NCBI GenBank assembly: GCA_031423015.1
Contig: JANPER010000040.1
Coordinates: 62,001-126,000, forward strand
DNA: 64,000 nt
Direction of reading: 5' to 3'
Source of the DNA: DATGPD01 sp031423015
Lineage (GTDB): Bacteria > Planctomycetota > UBA1135 > UBA2386
Each line of letters starts with the position of its first letter. The stretch's first letter is position 1. The notes under the pieces are model-generated. The model ran no database searches and was not told where the DNA came from. It saw nothing but the letters and a program-made list of their open reading frames with translations. Shown here piece by piece: positions 19,215 through 27,259 of the stretch. Position numbers and translations under genes: made by a program.

Positions 19215-20693
19215 ATGCGTTCGTCCCGCGCTTGGTTCCATCTCGTCGCGGGACTCGCGCTGCTCGGCGCGATCGTTGTACTGAGCCTGCACGTCGACCG
19301 CGCCCGCCTGCTCACGCACGTGGTCGGCATCTTCGCCCTGCTCGCCGAACTGCTGCGCCACGGCGTGCTCTACCCGGCCGAGCCGACCACCGACCTGGTC
19401 TACTCGATCTTCTATCACCCACTGGCGTTCGCGCCTTACGCACTGCTGCCCGGGTCGGGGCTCGACCTCATCGCCGGCATGCGCGTAGTGGTCGGCGTCG
19501 AGACCCTGCTGTGCCTGTTGCTGGTAGCGTGGCTGGCGCGCTCCACGCTCGGCGCCGCTTGCTGGTCGCCTTGCCTGTGGGCGATGTGCACCCTGCCGGT
19601 GGGCTTCGCCTTGATCGGCATGCGCGACGACCCGCGCGCCACCATGTTCGGCTTGCTGGCCCTGATCGGCTACGGCGGCGCAACTGGCCGGCGACCTCGC
19701 GCCTGGCTCGCCGCCGCGATGCTCACGCTGGCATTCTTCGTGAAGGCCACCGCGCCGCTGGCGCCGGGTGCCGCGCTGTTGTGGGCCGCCCTGCGCGAAG
19801 GCCACGCCAGGCCGGCCCGTGCCGCCACCCTCCTGCTGGGCGGCTGCGCGCTGCTCACCGCAGCGGGCATCGCGTTCTTGCAGCTTGGCCTGGGCTGCGA
19901 CTTCCTCGGTAACGGACTCACCTACCTGCTGGTCGAGCCAGCCCGCGACCCGCGCACATGGAGCGAGACCTGGATCGCGCTCTGCGGCGACCTTTGCGCG
20001 TGGCACGCTGGCGCCCAACCACTCGACTTGGCGTTGCCGGCGATCCTCATCGCTTCGACGTCCGCCCTAGCGCTCCGCCTTCTGCGGCGGCAATGCGATC
20101 GCTACGACGTGCTCGTGATCGCCGTTTGGCTGAAGACCATCGTCACCTATCGCAGCTGGGGAACCGACCTGAACCATCTGCTCGACCTGACGCTGTTCGC
20201 CGCCCTGCACGGCTCGCGCGCGCTCGCGCCGTGGATGACGCCCGGGCGCGGACTGTGCCTGTTCGCCATCGCGCTCGGCCTGGGCCAACCATGGCGACGC
20301 CTCGTGCCCGAAGCTGGAACGCCCACCCTGGCCCAAAGCCCGTTGGCGGCTGCGGCCGCGGGCCTGCGTTCGCAGCGGTCGATGCCGACTCTGTGTGAAG
20401 AACCCTTGCTGGCCTGGCTCAGCGACAGCCGCCCGCTGGTCACCGATCCGTTCCTCACCTTCGCGGCCTTGCGCCGCGCGCCAGAGATCCGCGCGACCTG
20501 GTTTGGCCCGGCCGAGCATCCCGCCGCCGTGCAACGCCTGGTGCTGATGCACAACCCGTTGGCCGACGATCCGCACGTGGAGCATTGGTATCGGCACCTG
20601 AACTTCGACGCCGAGTTCTTGGCGATGGTGCGACGCGACTGGCGCGCCGTGTTGATCACCGACACCGCCACCGTGCTGCTCCGAAAGCAGTAG
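19215..20693 (+). CDS. Multi-pass membrane protein, glycosyltransferase-like
   Basis: About 492 residues with about ten hydrophobic segments and a soluble C-terminal tail (about 390-492). It resembles dolichyl/undecaprenyl-phosphate sugar transferases in overall layout: an early AEPTTDLVYSIFYHP loop after helix 2, a FFVKATAPLAPGA segment, and a SWGTDLNHLLDLTLF motif. The reaction is inference. The ATG at 19215 (MRSSRAWFHLV) is preferred to an upstream start because the anchor follows directly. Its last 133 bases occur as a relic at 17688-17820, and its last 81 bases plus 8 downstream occur again at 23645-23733. Confidence 0.7.
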   Translation: MRSSRAWFHLVAGLALLGAIVVLSLHVDRARLLTHVVGIFALLAELLRHGVLYPAEPTTDLVYSIFYHPLAFAPYALLPGSGLDLIAGMRVVVGVETLLCLLLVAWLARSTLGAACWSPCLWAMCTLPVGFALIGMRDDPRATMFGLLALIGYGGATGRRPRAWLAAAMLTLAFFVKATAPLAPGAALLWAALREGHARPARAATLLLGGCALLTAAGIAFLQLGLGCDFLGNGLTYLLVEPARDPRTWSETWIALCGDLCAWHAGAQPLDLALPAILIASTSALALRLLRRQCDRYDVLVIAVWLKTIVTYRSWGTDLNHLLDLTLFAALHGSRALAPWMTPGRGLCLFAIALGLGQPWRRLVPEAGTPTLAQSPLAAAAAGLRSQRSMPTLCEEPLLAWLSDSRPLVTDPFLTFAALRRAPEIRATWFGPAEHPAAVQRLVLMHNPLADDPHVEHWYRHLNFDAEFLAMVRRDWRAVLITDTATVLLRKQ

Positions 20694-20701
20694 CCGCGCG
20701 C
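20613..20701 (+). repeat. 89-bp perfect direct repeat, left copy
   Basis: Begins gagttcttggcgatgg and ends agtagccgcgcgc, covering the last 81 bases of the glycosyltransferase-like gene plus 8 bases. It is identical base for base to 23645-23733; the flanks differ immediately on both sides. The pair brackets 2.9 kb of gene debris and a beta-helix gene. Confidence 0.95.
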
Positions 20702-20847
20702 TGTGCAGCAGGTCACCGGGCTGCGGTCCCGGCGCGTCGGCGCTGGCGAGAATGCGCGTCTGCGCGGTGGGCACGCCGTCGTACTTGATTCCCCAACGGC
20801 CGTGCAGCGCGTGGCGAGCGACCACATGAGTCGGCGCCGACTCCGGG

Positions 20848-20955
20848 CCTGCCGCTCTACGTCTGCGCGTCGGGGTCGACGCCAACTCGCCGCGGTGCTG
20901 GTGGTGCAAGGGGTGTCGCCGGGCGCCGCGATCGCGCTTCTGTTCACGGAGGCAT
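20848..20955 (+). pseudogene. Frameshifted relic of the metal permease gene
   Basis: About 100 bases match 25141-25240 of the intact permease: tgccgctctacgtctgcgcg and the run encoding VQGVSPGAAIA. One extra base relative to the intact copy (gacgccaact versus gaccccact) breaks the frame between STP and LAAVL. Nothing upstream of this piece matches the permease, so only an internal fragment survives. The flanking 20702-20847 and 20956-21090 contain no recognisable gene. Confidence 0.85.
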
Positions 20956-21099
20956 TCGCCGACGGCAGACGCGTCAAGCGCAACCTCACCGAGAAGGTCG
21001 ACCGCGAAGCGCTGCCACGGCTGCTCACCACGTGTTGACCTCGTCGAGCCAGGGCAACCCCGTATGTAACCATTCTCCACTTCGCTGCCACTCTGCGAT

Positions 21100-21409
21100 G
21101 TGGCTGCTCTCACCAGCACGTCGCGCCGTAGGCAACCCGAGGCCACCGCTCTGTACCAAGTCCTCGCCGAGCACCTCGCCACCTTCCTCGCCCGCACAGC
21201 CGACGACGAGACGCGCAACCCGCTGCCGCGCTTCGTGGTGCGCGAACTCCGCGACTTCCTCGACTGCAGACAGCTCAGCCGCGGCTTCTGCCGTGTGCAT
21301 TGACGTACCCTTGCGCCAGTGGGTGTTGTCGCTGCTGCACCGAGTGCGTTGCGCCTGCGCGTTCGACCACCACATTGCGCAAGGAGTGCGCAAGATCCTC
21401 GTCCGTTGA
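21100..21409 (+). mobile_element. Remnant of an IS91-family transposase
   Basis: Two separated pieces of one transposase are visible. The first (about 21145-21303) reads ALYQVLAEHLATFLART...RFVVRELRDFLDCRQLSRGF, the N-terminal zinc-binding region of IS91-type (HUH, rolling-circle) transposases. The second (about 21307-21409), in another frame, reads VPLRQWVLSLLHRVRCACAFDHHIAQ, corresponding to the conserved P-x-R-Q-W-V-L-S-L-P-x-R-L-R block that lies further along in intact enzymes. The zinc-finger cysteines, most of the middle and the catalytic C-terminal part are missing. It is non-functional. Family recognition is from memory of conserved blocks. Confidence 0.75.
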
Positions 21410-21592
21410 ACTGCTCGCCACGCAAAGCGACAGCTACTCCCTGCAATCTGCGTATTGGTCCAAGACGCTATGGGCGCAGTACGTGATTGCACAATCCATT
21501 ACACTGCGCTGACTTACACTGCGCTGACTGGTGTGCTGCGGCCGAAAAATCGGATACTGGCAGGGGACACGCGATCCGCCGGCCACCGCCGA

Positions 21593-21990
21593 TCACCGGC
21601 CCACCATCTGCTCCACCTTCCACGCGTGATCGTGCAGCACCACGCCAATGTCCTTGGTGGTGTGGTTCTCGACGATCAGGTTCTTGCTAGACGGCATCTC
21701 GTGGAAACGGTGCACGCCCCGCGCATCCAGCAACCACACGGGCACGACGAGCTCGCCGGCAAGCAGGCGTAGGTTCGGCAGCTCGAGCCTTATCTCGCCT
21801 CGCCTTATCTCGCTATCTCGCCCTTATCTCGCAGGAGCTCGGCCAGGCGAGCGTCTTCGAGCGCACTCGCCGATGAACCCTCCCCTTGACGCCGCGCTTT
21901 CCCGTGATCCGTGACGACTGGAAACTCGTCGATATCACTGATCCCGACCTCCGACTGCCGGCCAACAGTCTCCCGCGCAAGCCGCGCCAT
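21593..21990 (-). pseudogene. Broken gene of unknown function, frameshifted at a microrepeat
   Basis: A start at 21990 opens 61 codons (VGISDIDEFPVVTDHGKARR...ARLAELLRDKGEIAR-stop, to 21805). A second protein-like stretch in another frame continues to a stop at 21593 and reads LPNLRLLAGELVVPVWLL and FHEMPSSKNLIVENHTTKD, ending WKVEQMVGR. The two meet in a cluster of tatctcgc repeats, suggesting that repeat slippage broke one original gene. I do not recognise the family. It lies directly after the beta-helix gene on the same strand. Confidence 0.5.
21791..21832. repeat. Imperfect microrepeat, four copies of tatctcgc
   Basis: The octamer tatctcgc occurs at 21791, 21806, 21814 and 21825 within 42 bases, separated by 7, 0 and 3 bases. 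It coincides with the reading-frame break in the adjacent broken gene. Confidence 0.9.
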
Positions 21991-22003
21991 TCGCCGGCGC
22001 GCC

Positions 22004-23374
22004 TCAGATGTTGCTCACGATGAGCCTGGTCGCACCGGTACCAGCGCCATTCAGGACGCCTGAGTTGAGGTTGTTTCGAAAGTTGTTCCCCGAGATCACG
22101 AAGTCGTCGGCACCGGTGTCGACCTGGCAGCCGTTTCGTTGCCAGGTCGCATGATCGCCATCACCGGAGCGGCAGCCGGTCACGACGACCCCGCGCGAGT
22201 TGCCGCCGACCAGGATGCCCGGGTAGACCCCGCGCGCGCCCCCGAACTGGTCCGAGGAGTTGAACAGGAAGTTCATCCCAGTGACGCACACCTCACGTCC
22301 CGCGATCGCGATGCCGGCTTGCTGGCAACCCGAAACGAAGCCGCCGGTGAACCCACAAGTCCGCACCGCATCAGCGACGTAGATCCCGGCGCGCACGCGC
22401 GAGCCGTTGAGCTGCGCGTTGCTGAAGAAGATCCTGAAACCGAGATCTAGTCGCGCGCACTCGAGCTGCGGATAGTCGCATTCGAAATCGTCCATCGTGA
22501 TGAACGAGGGCACGTTCAAGGCACCGAGCGTATTGCGCGTATGTAGCCCTTCGCCGCCGATGTTCACGAAGTGGCACGACGAGCCGTTCACCGTGTGCAC
22601 GAAGCCGTCGATGTCCAGGCCACGCATGCCGAGCGAGATCGCGCCGCCGAACACGCCGCGCAGGATGTAGGCGACGTCACTTCGACCGACGCCAGCAGCT
22701 CCGCCGGTCAAGCGAATGTAGTGCGCGCCCGCGCCGCCGCGGTAGTCGGTGATCCGCGTCTGGATCAGAGAGACGTTGTTGAAGTTGTTGAACGTCATCC
22801 CGGACCAGCCAGCCACGGCGACGATCCGTTCCGAGATGAACTGCGCGTTGTACTGACCCACGAGCAGCCGGCCCCCGGTCTTCCCGCTCTCGTCGACCAC
22901 GAGATCCGAGAAGCGGTTGTAGTAGATGTAGGTTGCGGCCGTCAGGCTCTGGTAGACGAACGAATCGAAGTTGCCGACCGGAACGATCGTGCTGCCGCCA
23001 CCCACACCGACGAGGCTGACGCTACCCTTGGAGATCCTGAGCGTCGCCGTAGTCTTGTAGCGGCCGACGGGAAACGCGACCTGTCCGCCGTTCTGGAGCT
23101 GCGCCTGGTTGATCGTGCGCTGGATCGCTACGGTGTCGTCGGTCACGCCGTCACCAACCGCTCCATAGTCCCTGACGTTCAAGAAGAGGGGTGACGACGA
23201 GGAGGGTGCCTGCAGGTTCGGCCCGTTGGTTCCCGCTCCGCTCGCGGGGATCAAGCTCCGCTGGATCGGAGGCGGGTAAGCAGGCGCTGCTGCACCCGAA
23301 GCCACGCCCAACTGCGCGTCGAGGCACGCACTAACGAGGGCGAAGGTGAGGAACTCAGCGATGAAGTTTGTCAT
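22004..23374 (-). CDS. Secreted right-handed beta-helix protein, pectate-lyase-3/tailspike type
   Basis: 456 residues. A short hydrophobic leader (FALVSACLDAQLG) suggests export. The domain opens with the signature NVRDYGAVGDGVTDDTVAIQ at about residues 66-85, found in pectate-lyase superfamily proteins and many phage tailspikes and exopolysaccharide-acting enzymes. Then comes a long series of short Val/Gly/Asn-rich strands typical of a parallel beta-helix. Catalytic residues cannot be assigned. Base and codon use look less GC-rich than the neighbours, and it lies inside the region bracketed by 89-bp repeats beside an IS91 relic, so transfer is likely. Polysaccharide binding or cleavage is inference. 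Confidence 0.85.
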   Translation of the reverse strand: MTNFIAEFLTFALVSACLDAQLGVASGAAAPAYPPPIQRSLIPASGAGTNGPNLQAPSSSSPLFLNVRDYGAVGDGVTDDTVAIQRTINQAQLQNGGQVAFPVGRYKTTATLRISKGSVSLVGVGGGSTIVPVGNFDSFVYQSLTAATYIYYNRFSDLVVDESGKTGGRLLVGQYNAQFISERIVAVAGWSGMTFNNFNNVSLIQTRITDYRGGAGAHYIRLTGGAAGVGRSDVAYILRGVFGGAISLGMRGLDIDGFVHTVNGSSCHFVNIGGEGLHTRNTLGALNVPSFITMDDFECDYPQLECARLDLGFRIFFSNAQLNGSRVRAGIYVADAVRTCGFTGGFVSGCQQAGIAIAGREVCVTGMNFLFNSSDQFGGARGVYPGILVGGNSRGVVVTGCRSGDGDHATWQRNGCQVDTGADDFVISGNNFRNNLNSGVLNGAGTGATRLIVSNI

Positions 23375-23391
23375 GGGTGATCCCGTCGAGC

Positions 23392-23413
23392 TGCCAGGGA
23401 AGAGAACCTGGCA
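23392..23413 (-). promoter_or_regulatory. Hairpin in the leader of the beta-helix gene
   Basis: Arms tgccagg and cctggca (7 bp) enclose an 8-base purine-rich loop, ending 18 bases before the gene's start codon at 23374. It could affect translation or bind a regulator; no family is recognised. The rest of 23375-23644 shows no gene. Confidence 0.35.
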
Positions 23414-23644
23414 TCCTAGTGTTCCCGCGCGCCATCGGCGCTGAGAAAGCCCGCGATCACGAACATGCTTCGCTTCCCGCGCGAGTGATACGCGCTCGCG
23501 AATGGAGCGTTGAGCCCAGCACGACGCCGCTCATGATCATTGCCGCGCTGAGTCGTAACCTGCGTGTATATGTTGCGTCATCGGCTTGCCTTCAGGTACC
23601 GCCGGGCGGCTGGCCTTCTCATCCCATCTATTATCTCGCGACTT

Positions 23645-23733
23645 GAGTTCTTGGCGATGGTGCGACGCGACTGGCGCGCCGTGTTGATCACCGACACCGC
23701 CACCGTGCTGCTCCGAAAGCAGTAGCCGCGCGC
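23645..23733 (+). repeat. 89-bp perfect direct repeat, right copy
   Basis: Identical to 20613-20701 and therefore carrying the last 27 codons of the glycosyltransferase-like gene without any upstream part. It sits immediately before the intact metal permease. The junction on its left reads cgacttgagttc, where the first copy has gacgccgagttc. Confidence 0.95.
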
Positions 23734-23770
23734 ATGGAACGCGTCGGCCGCTTGGCCTACCCTGCGCGCC

Positions 23771-25609
23771 GTGTTGTTCCTGGTCTTGAGCCTGTTGCCG
23801 CTGGCGCTCGGTCCGCTGCTGGTCGACTGGGCCAAGCGCGCGCGCTGGACCGCAGTGTGGCTCGACGCGTTCGTGATCATCACCGTCGGCGGCATGGTGC
23901 TCTTGCACATCCTGCCGGAGAGCCTCAACCGCGGCGGGCTGTGGACGCTCGCCGCGTTCCTGATCGGCCTGTTCGGACCGGTGCTCGCCGAACAAGGCCT
24001 GACGCCGACCGGCAAGGGCACGCGCACGGTCGCGCTCGGGATCGCGTTGCTCGCGCTGTTGTTCCACTCGATGCTGGATGGCGTCGGGTTGCAAGGCGAG
24101 GGGCTGCACCAAGGCGGCGAACACGGCACCGGTGAGATCTTGGTCTGGGCCGTGCTCCTGCACCGCGTGCTCGAAGGCATCGGCATCTGGTGGGTGGTGC
24201 CGCGCACGCTCGGCGTCACCGTGGCGATCATCGCCACGCTGGTGCTCGCCGCGGGCACGGTGCTGGGGTTCAGCCTCGGCGGCGTGATCTTCGAGCACAT
24301 GCCAGGCAAGGCCATCGCGCTGTTCGAGGCGCTGCTGTGTGGCTCGCTGGCGCACATCGTGGTGCACGCGCACATCCCGCCCCCGCGCGAGCCCGAGAGT
24401 GGCCGCTTGCACTGGGCGTCGGTGATCGGCGGCTTGGTGGGTGTCGCCGCCACCGTCGCGCTCACCATGAGCCACAGCCACGCGCATGGCGAAACGGTGG
24501 TGCACGACGATCACGTGCACGGGCCGGGTGCCACCTTCCTCAACCTGGCTCTACAGAGCGCGCCGGCGTTGGTGTTCGGCTACTTCGCGGTCGGTCTGTC
24601 GCAGTCGTTCCTGCCCGCCGACTGGGCCAAGCGCATCATGGGCGGCTCGGTGCTCACGCAAGCGCTGCGCGGTATCGCCGTGGGCCTGCCCCTGCCGGTC
24701 TGCTCGTGCGGCGTGCTGCCGATCTACCGCGACCTGGTGAAGAAGGGCGCCTCGCTGGCCGGCGGCATCGCGTTCTTGATCGCGACGCCCGAACTCGAGA
24801 TCGCCGCGATCTTGCTGTCGTTCACCCTGCTTGGCCCCGAGATCGCGATCGCGCGCATCGCCTGCGCTGGACTGCTGGCGCTGCTGACGGCGCTGATCGT
24901 GCAGCGCGTCGCGAGACGACGAGGCGAGTCGGCGCCGACTCCGGCAACGAGTGAAGCGGCGCCGCCGCGACGCAGCCTCACCGGGGCCTTGCGCTACGGC
25001 TTCGTCAACGCCGTCGAGGACACCGGCTCGTGGCTGCTCGCTGGCCTGGGGTTGGCGGCGATCCTCACGCCCTATCTCAACCCCGAGTTGTTGCGCTCGC
25101 TGCCGAGCTGGCTGGACGTGCCCATCGCGGCGCTGCTCGGCTTGCCGCTCTACGTCTGCGCGTCGGGGTCGACCCCACTCGCCGCCGTGCTGATGGTGCA
25201 AGGGGTGTCGCCGGGCGCCGCGATCGCGTTCCTGCTCACCGGCCCAGCCACCAACATCACGACCTACGGCGTGCTGTCCAGCCTGCACGGCCGCCGCGTC
25301 GCAGTGACGTTCGCGCTTTGCATGCTGGTGCTGTCGACCGGCCTCGGCTACGCGGTGAACGCGCTGCTGCCGCCCTCGGCCCGGGCCGTCGCCGTCGACC
25401 CCCACCACCACCAGGCGTCGTGGTTGGAGATCGCATGTCTGACTGTGGTCGGCCTGGCGTTGCTGTTCTTCTTCCTGCGCGTCGGCGTGCGCGGCGTGTT
25501 GGCGCGGCTGTTCATGGCGCACGCCGACGATCACGCGGCTGACCACGCGGGCCACGATCACGCGGCGCACGGCGCGCACGACCACGCGCACGCATGCTGC
25601 AAGGACTGA
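23771..25609 (+). CDS. Fused ZIP-like and SO_0444-type (DUF318) metal permease with His-rich tail
   Basis: 612 residues in two membrane halves. Residues 1-235 resemble a ZIP-family metal transporter, with histidines placed in helices (LLHILPES, LFHSMLDGVG, HRVLEGIGI). A His-rich linker (HSHAHGE, HDDHVHGP, about 237-256) follows. Residues 260-580 are a two-part permease of the DUF318/ArsP-like group, with the hallmark VCSCGVLPIYRDL and the second-half YVCASGSTPLAAVL...GPATNIT. The tail holds many His plus CC. SO_0444-type proteins are proposed Cu/Zn efflux permeases; metal handling is therefore likely, but direction and metal are inference. Start is a GTG. A frameshifted fragment of the same gene lies 4.3 kb upstream. 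Confidence 0.85.
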   Translation: MLFLVLSLLPLALGPLLVDWAKRARWTAVWLDAFVIITVGGMVLLHILPESLNRGGLWTLAAFLIGLFGPVLAEQGLTPTGKGTRTVALGIALLALLFHSMLDGVGLQGEGLHQGGEHGTGEILVWAVLLHRVLEGIGIWWVVPRTLGVTVAIIATLVLAAGTVLGFSLGGVIFEHMPGKAIALFEALLCGSLAHIVVHAHIPPPREPESGRLHWASVIGGLVGVAATVALTMSHSHAHGETVVHDDHVHGPGATFLNLALQSAPALVFGYFAVGLSQSFLPADWAKRIMGGSVLTQALRGIAVGLPLPVCSCGVLPIYRDLVKKGASLAGGIAFLIATPELEIAAILLSFTLLGPEIAIARIACAGLLALLTALIVQRVARRRGESAPTPATSEAAPPRRSLTGALRYGFVNAVEDTGSWLLAGLGLAAILTPYLNPELLRSLPSWLDVPIAALLGLPLYVCASGSTPLAAVLMVQGVSPGAAIAFLLTGPATNITTYGVLSSLHGRRVAVTFALCMLVLSTGLGYAVNALLPPSARAVAVDPHHHQASWLEIACLTVVGLALLFFFLRVGVRGVLARLFMAHADDHAADHAGHDHAAHGAHDHAHACCKD

Positions 25610-25610
25610 G

Positions 25611-25640
25611 CGCGTAGGCCAAGCACCTCCAACCTACGCG
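25611..25640. terminator. Hairpin between convergent genes
   Basis: An 8-bp perfect stem (cgcgtagg/cctacgcg) with a 14-base loop starts 2 bases after the permease stop codon and lies before the 3' end of the convergent zinc-ribbon gene. No T-run follows, so the terminator role rests on position and symmetry. Confidence 0.5.
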
Positions 25641-25678
25641 GGGGCGGCGGACGGCGTGGGGAAGTCGTTGATCGTCGC

Positions 25679-25960
25679 TCAGCGCCAGGTCACCGCGGCA
25701 ACCGCGAAGGCGACGACCATCAGCGCCAGCACCCACCACATCGCGCGCGAACGACCAGGCGCCGGCGCAGCCGTGTCATCCGGCAAGTCGACCGCCTGGT
25801 AGTCGATCTCGTCCGCTTGCTTCCAGCCGGTGTTCGCGTCGCTGCCACACTCGGGGCAGGCGAGGCGGCGGGCGGGGAAGCTCTCGCCGCAGTTCGGACA
25901 TTCGACCGTCGCGTCCTTGCCGCGCACGGTCAACTCACCGCCGCGCCAACTTGCCAGCAT
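25679..25960 (-). CDS. Small zinc-ribbon membrane protein
   Basis: Up to 93 residues. Two CxxC pairs (CPNCGES, CPECGS, about residues 21-38) form a zinc ribbon, and a single hydrophobic helix (WWVLALMVVAFAVAAVTW) ends the protein, so it should be a tail-anchored or inner-membrane protein with a cytoplasmic zinc knuckle. The ATG at 25960 overlaps the upstream dehydrogenase by 26 bases; a GTG at 25927, 7 bases past that gene's stop, is equally plausible. Probably co-transcribed with the dehydrogenase. Function unknown. Confidence 0.7.
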   Translation of the reverse strand: MLASWRGGELTVRGKDATVECPNCGESFPARRLACPECGSDANTGWKQADEIDYQAVDLPDDTAAPAPGRSRAMWWVLALMVVAFAVAAVTWR

Positions 25961-27032
25961 TGCTGCGCAGCTCGGCCTCGACCATCTTGCCCAGCTCGTC
26001 GGTGCCGTAGCGCCCGGCCTGCATGCTGTCGATGCGCCCGGTGCGGATGAGCCCAGCCACGGACTGTTCGACCGCGTGCGCCGCCTCCACCTCGCCGAGG
26101 TGATCGAGCAACATCGCCACCGCCATGATCGTGGCCAGCGGGTTGGCCTTGTTCTGCCCGCGGTACTTCGGCGCCGAACCGTGGATGGGCTCGAACATCG
26201 ACACCTTGCCGGGGTGAATGTTGCCCGACGCGGCGATCCCCATGCCGCCCTGAATCATCGCGCCGAGGTCGGTGATGATGTCGCCGAACAAGTTGGGCGT
26301 CACCGCGACGTCGAACCACTCGGGGTTCTTCACCATCCACATGCACGCCGCGTCGATGTAGGCGTGGTCGGTCTTGACGTCGGGATACTCGGAGGCCACC
26401 TCGGCGAAGGTGCGGGTCCAAATGTCCTGCGCGCGCACCGCGTTGGCCTTGTCGATCAGCGTCACCTGCGCTTTGTCGGCGCCGGGCTTGGGCCCGCGCT
26501 TGCGCGCCAGCTCGAACGCGTAACGCACGATGCGCTCGGTGCCGCGCCGCGTGTAGATCATGATCTGGTTGGCCACCTCGTCTTGCGTGCCCTTCTTCAA
26601 GTAGCCGTAGATGCCGGCGTAGGCGTCCTCGGTGTTCTCGCGACAGATCACCATGTCGACGTGCTCGGGCTTCTTGTCCTTGAGCGGGCACAGCGACTCG
26701 TGGAACAAGCGGATGGGCCGCAGGTTCACGAACAGGTCGAGCTTGAAGCGCAGGCCGGCGATGATCGCGAACTCCAGCTTGCCCACCTCGATGCGCGGGT
26801 CGCCGATGGCGCCGAGCAGCACCGCCTGCATCTGCCGGATGCGATCGAAGGCGACGTCGGGCATCGTCTCGCCGGTCTTCAAGAAGTGCTCGGCGCCGTA
26901 GGGCAGCGCTTCGCGCTTGGTCTTGAAGCCGAAGATCTGCTCCGCGGCGGAGAGCACACGCAGGCCCTCGCGCACGACTTCTTCACCAATGCCGTCGCCG
27001 GGGAGAACTGCGATGTCGTAGGTCTTACTCAT
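25935..27032 (-). CDS. Isopropylmalate/isocitrate dehydrogenase family enzyme
   Basis: Cytoplasmic NAD(P)-dependent beta-decarboxylating dehydrogenase of 365 residues. Nucleotide-site and substrate motifs are GDGIGEEVV near the start, the CRENTEDAYAGI phosphorylation-loop region, the conserved NLFGDIITDLGAMIQGGMGIAASGNI stretch broken here into its parts NLFGDIITD and GGMGIAASGN, and the adenine-site FEPIHGSAPKY. Sequence style is closest to 3-isopropylmalate dehydrogenase, but homoisocitrate, tartrate or isocitrate dehydrogenase cannot be excluded. No leu genes are adjacent. The ATG at 27032 is chosen because the domain begins 5 residues later; an upstream start adds 17 residues. Confidence 0.85.
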   Translation of the reverse strand: MSKTYDIAVLPGDGIGEEVVREGLRVLSAAEQIFGFKTKREALPYGAEHFLKTGETMPDVAFDRIRQMQAVLLGAIGDPRIEVGKLEFAIIAGLRFKLDLFVNLRPIRLFHESLCPLKDKKPEHVDMVICRENTEDAYAGIYGYLKKGTQDEVANQIMIYTRRGTERIVRYAFELARKRGPKPGADKAQVTLIDKANAVRAQDIWTRTFAEVASEYPDVKTDHAYIDAACMWMVKNPEWFDVAVTPNLFGDIITDLGAMIQGGMGIAASGNIHPGKVSMFEPIHGSAPKYRGQNKANPLATIMAVAMLLDHLGEVEAAHAVEQSVAGLIRTGRIDSMQAGRYGTDELGKMVEAELRSNAGKLARR

Positions 27033-27259
27033 GGGGGAAACGCAAAGCGGGGCACAGTAGGGGTTGGGGCAGGTTCGACTCAAGAGAGCGCGTCAACGGA
27101 AGATCGCGAGGCGCGGCACGGCCGCGCTTGACAGGCGCGCGGGCCGGGCGGATCCTCCGTCGCATCGGGTGATGCGCAGACTCGATGCCGCGGGCCCGAA
27201 AGGCGGCTCGCCTGCCCCCCCAGCGCACAGGCCACAAGGCTGGACGCCACACAAGTCGC

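Noticed and set aside
21791..21832. CRISPR-like repeat
   Set aside because: Units are 8 bases with irregular 0-7 base spacing, far too small for a CRISPR array; no cas genes nearby.
20613..23733. Classical tRNA- or integrase-type genomic island
   Set aside because: No tRNA gene and no tyrosine or serine integrase is visible inside or beside the repeats; the repeat is a protein-gene end.
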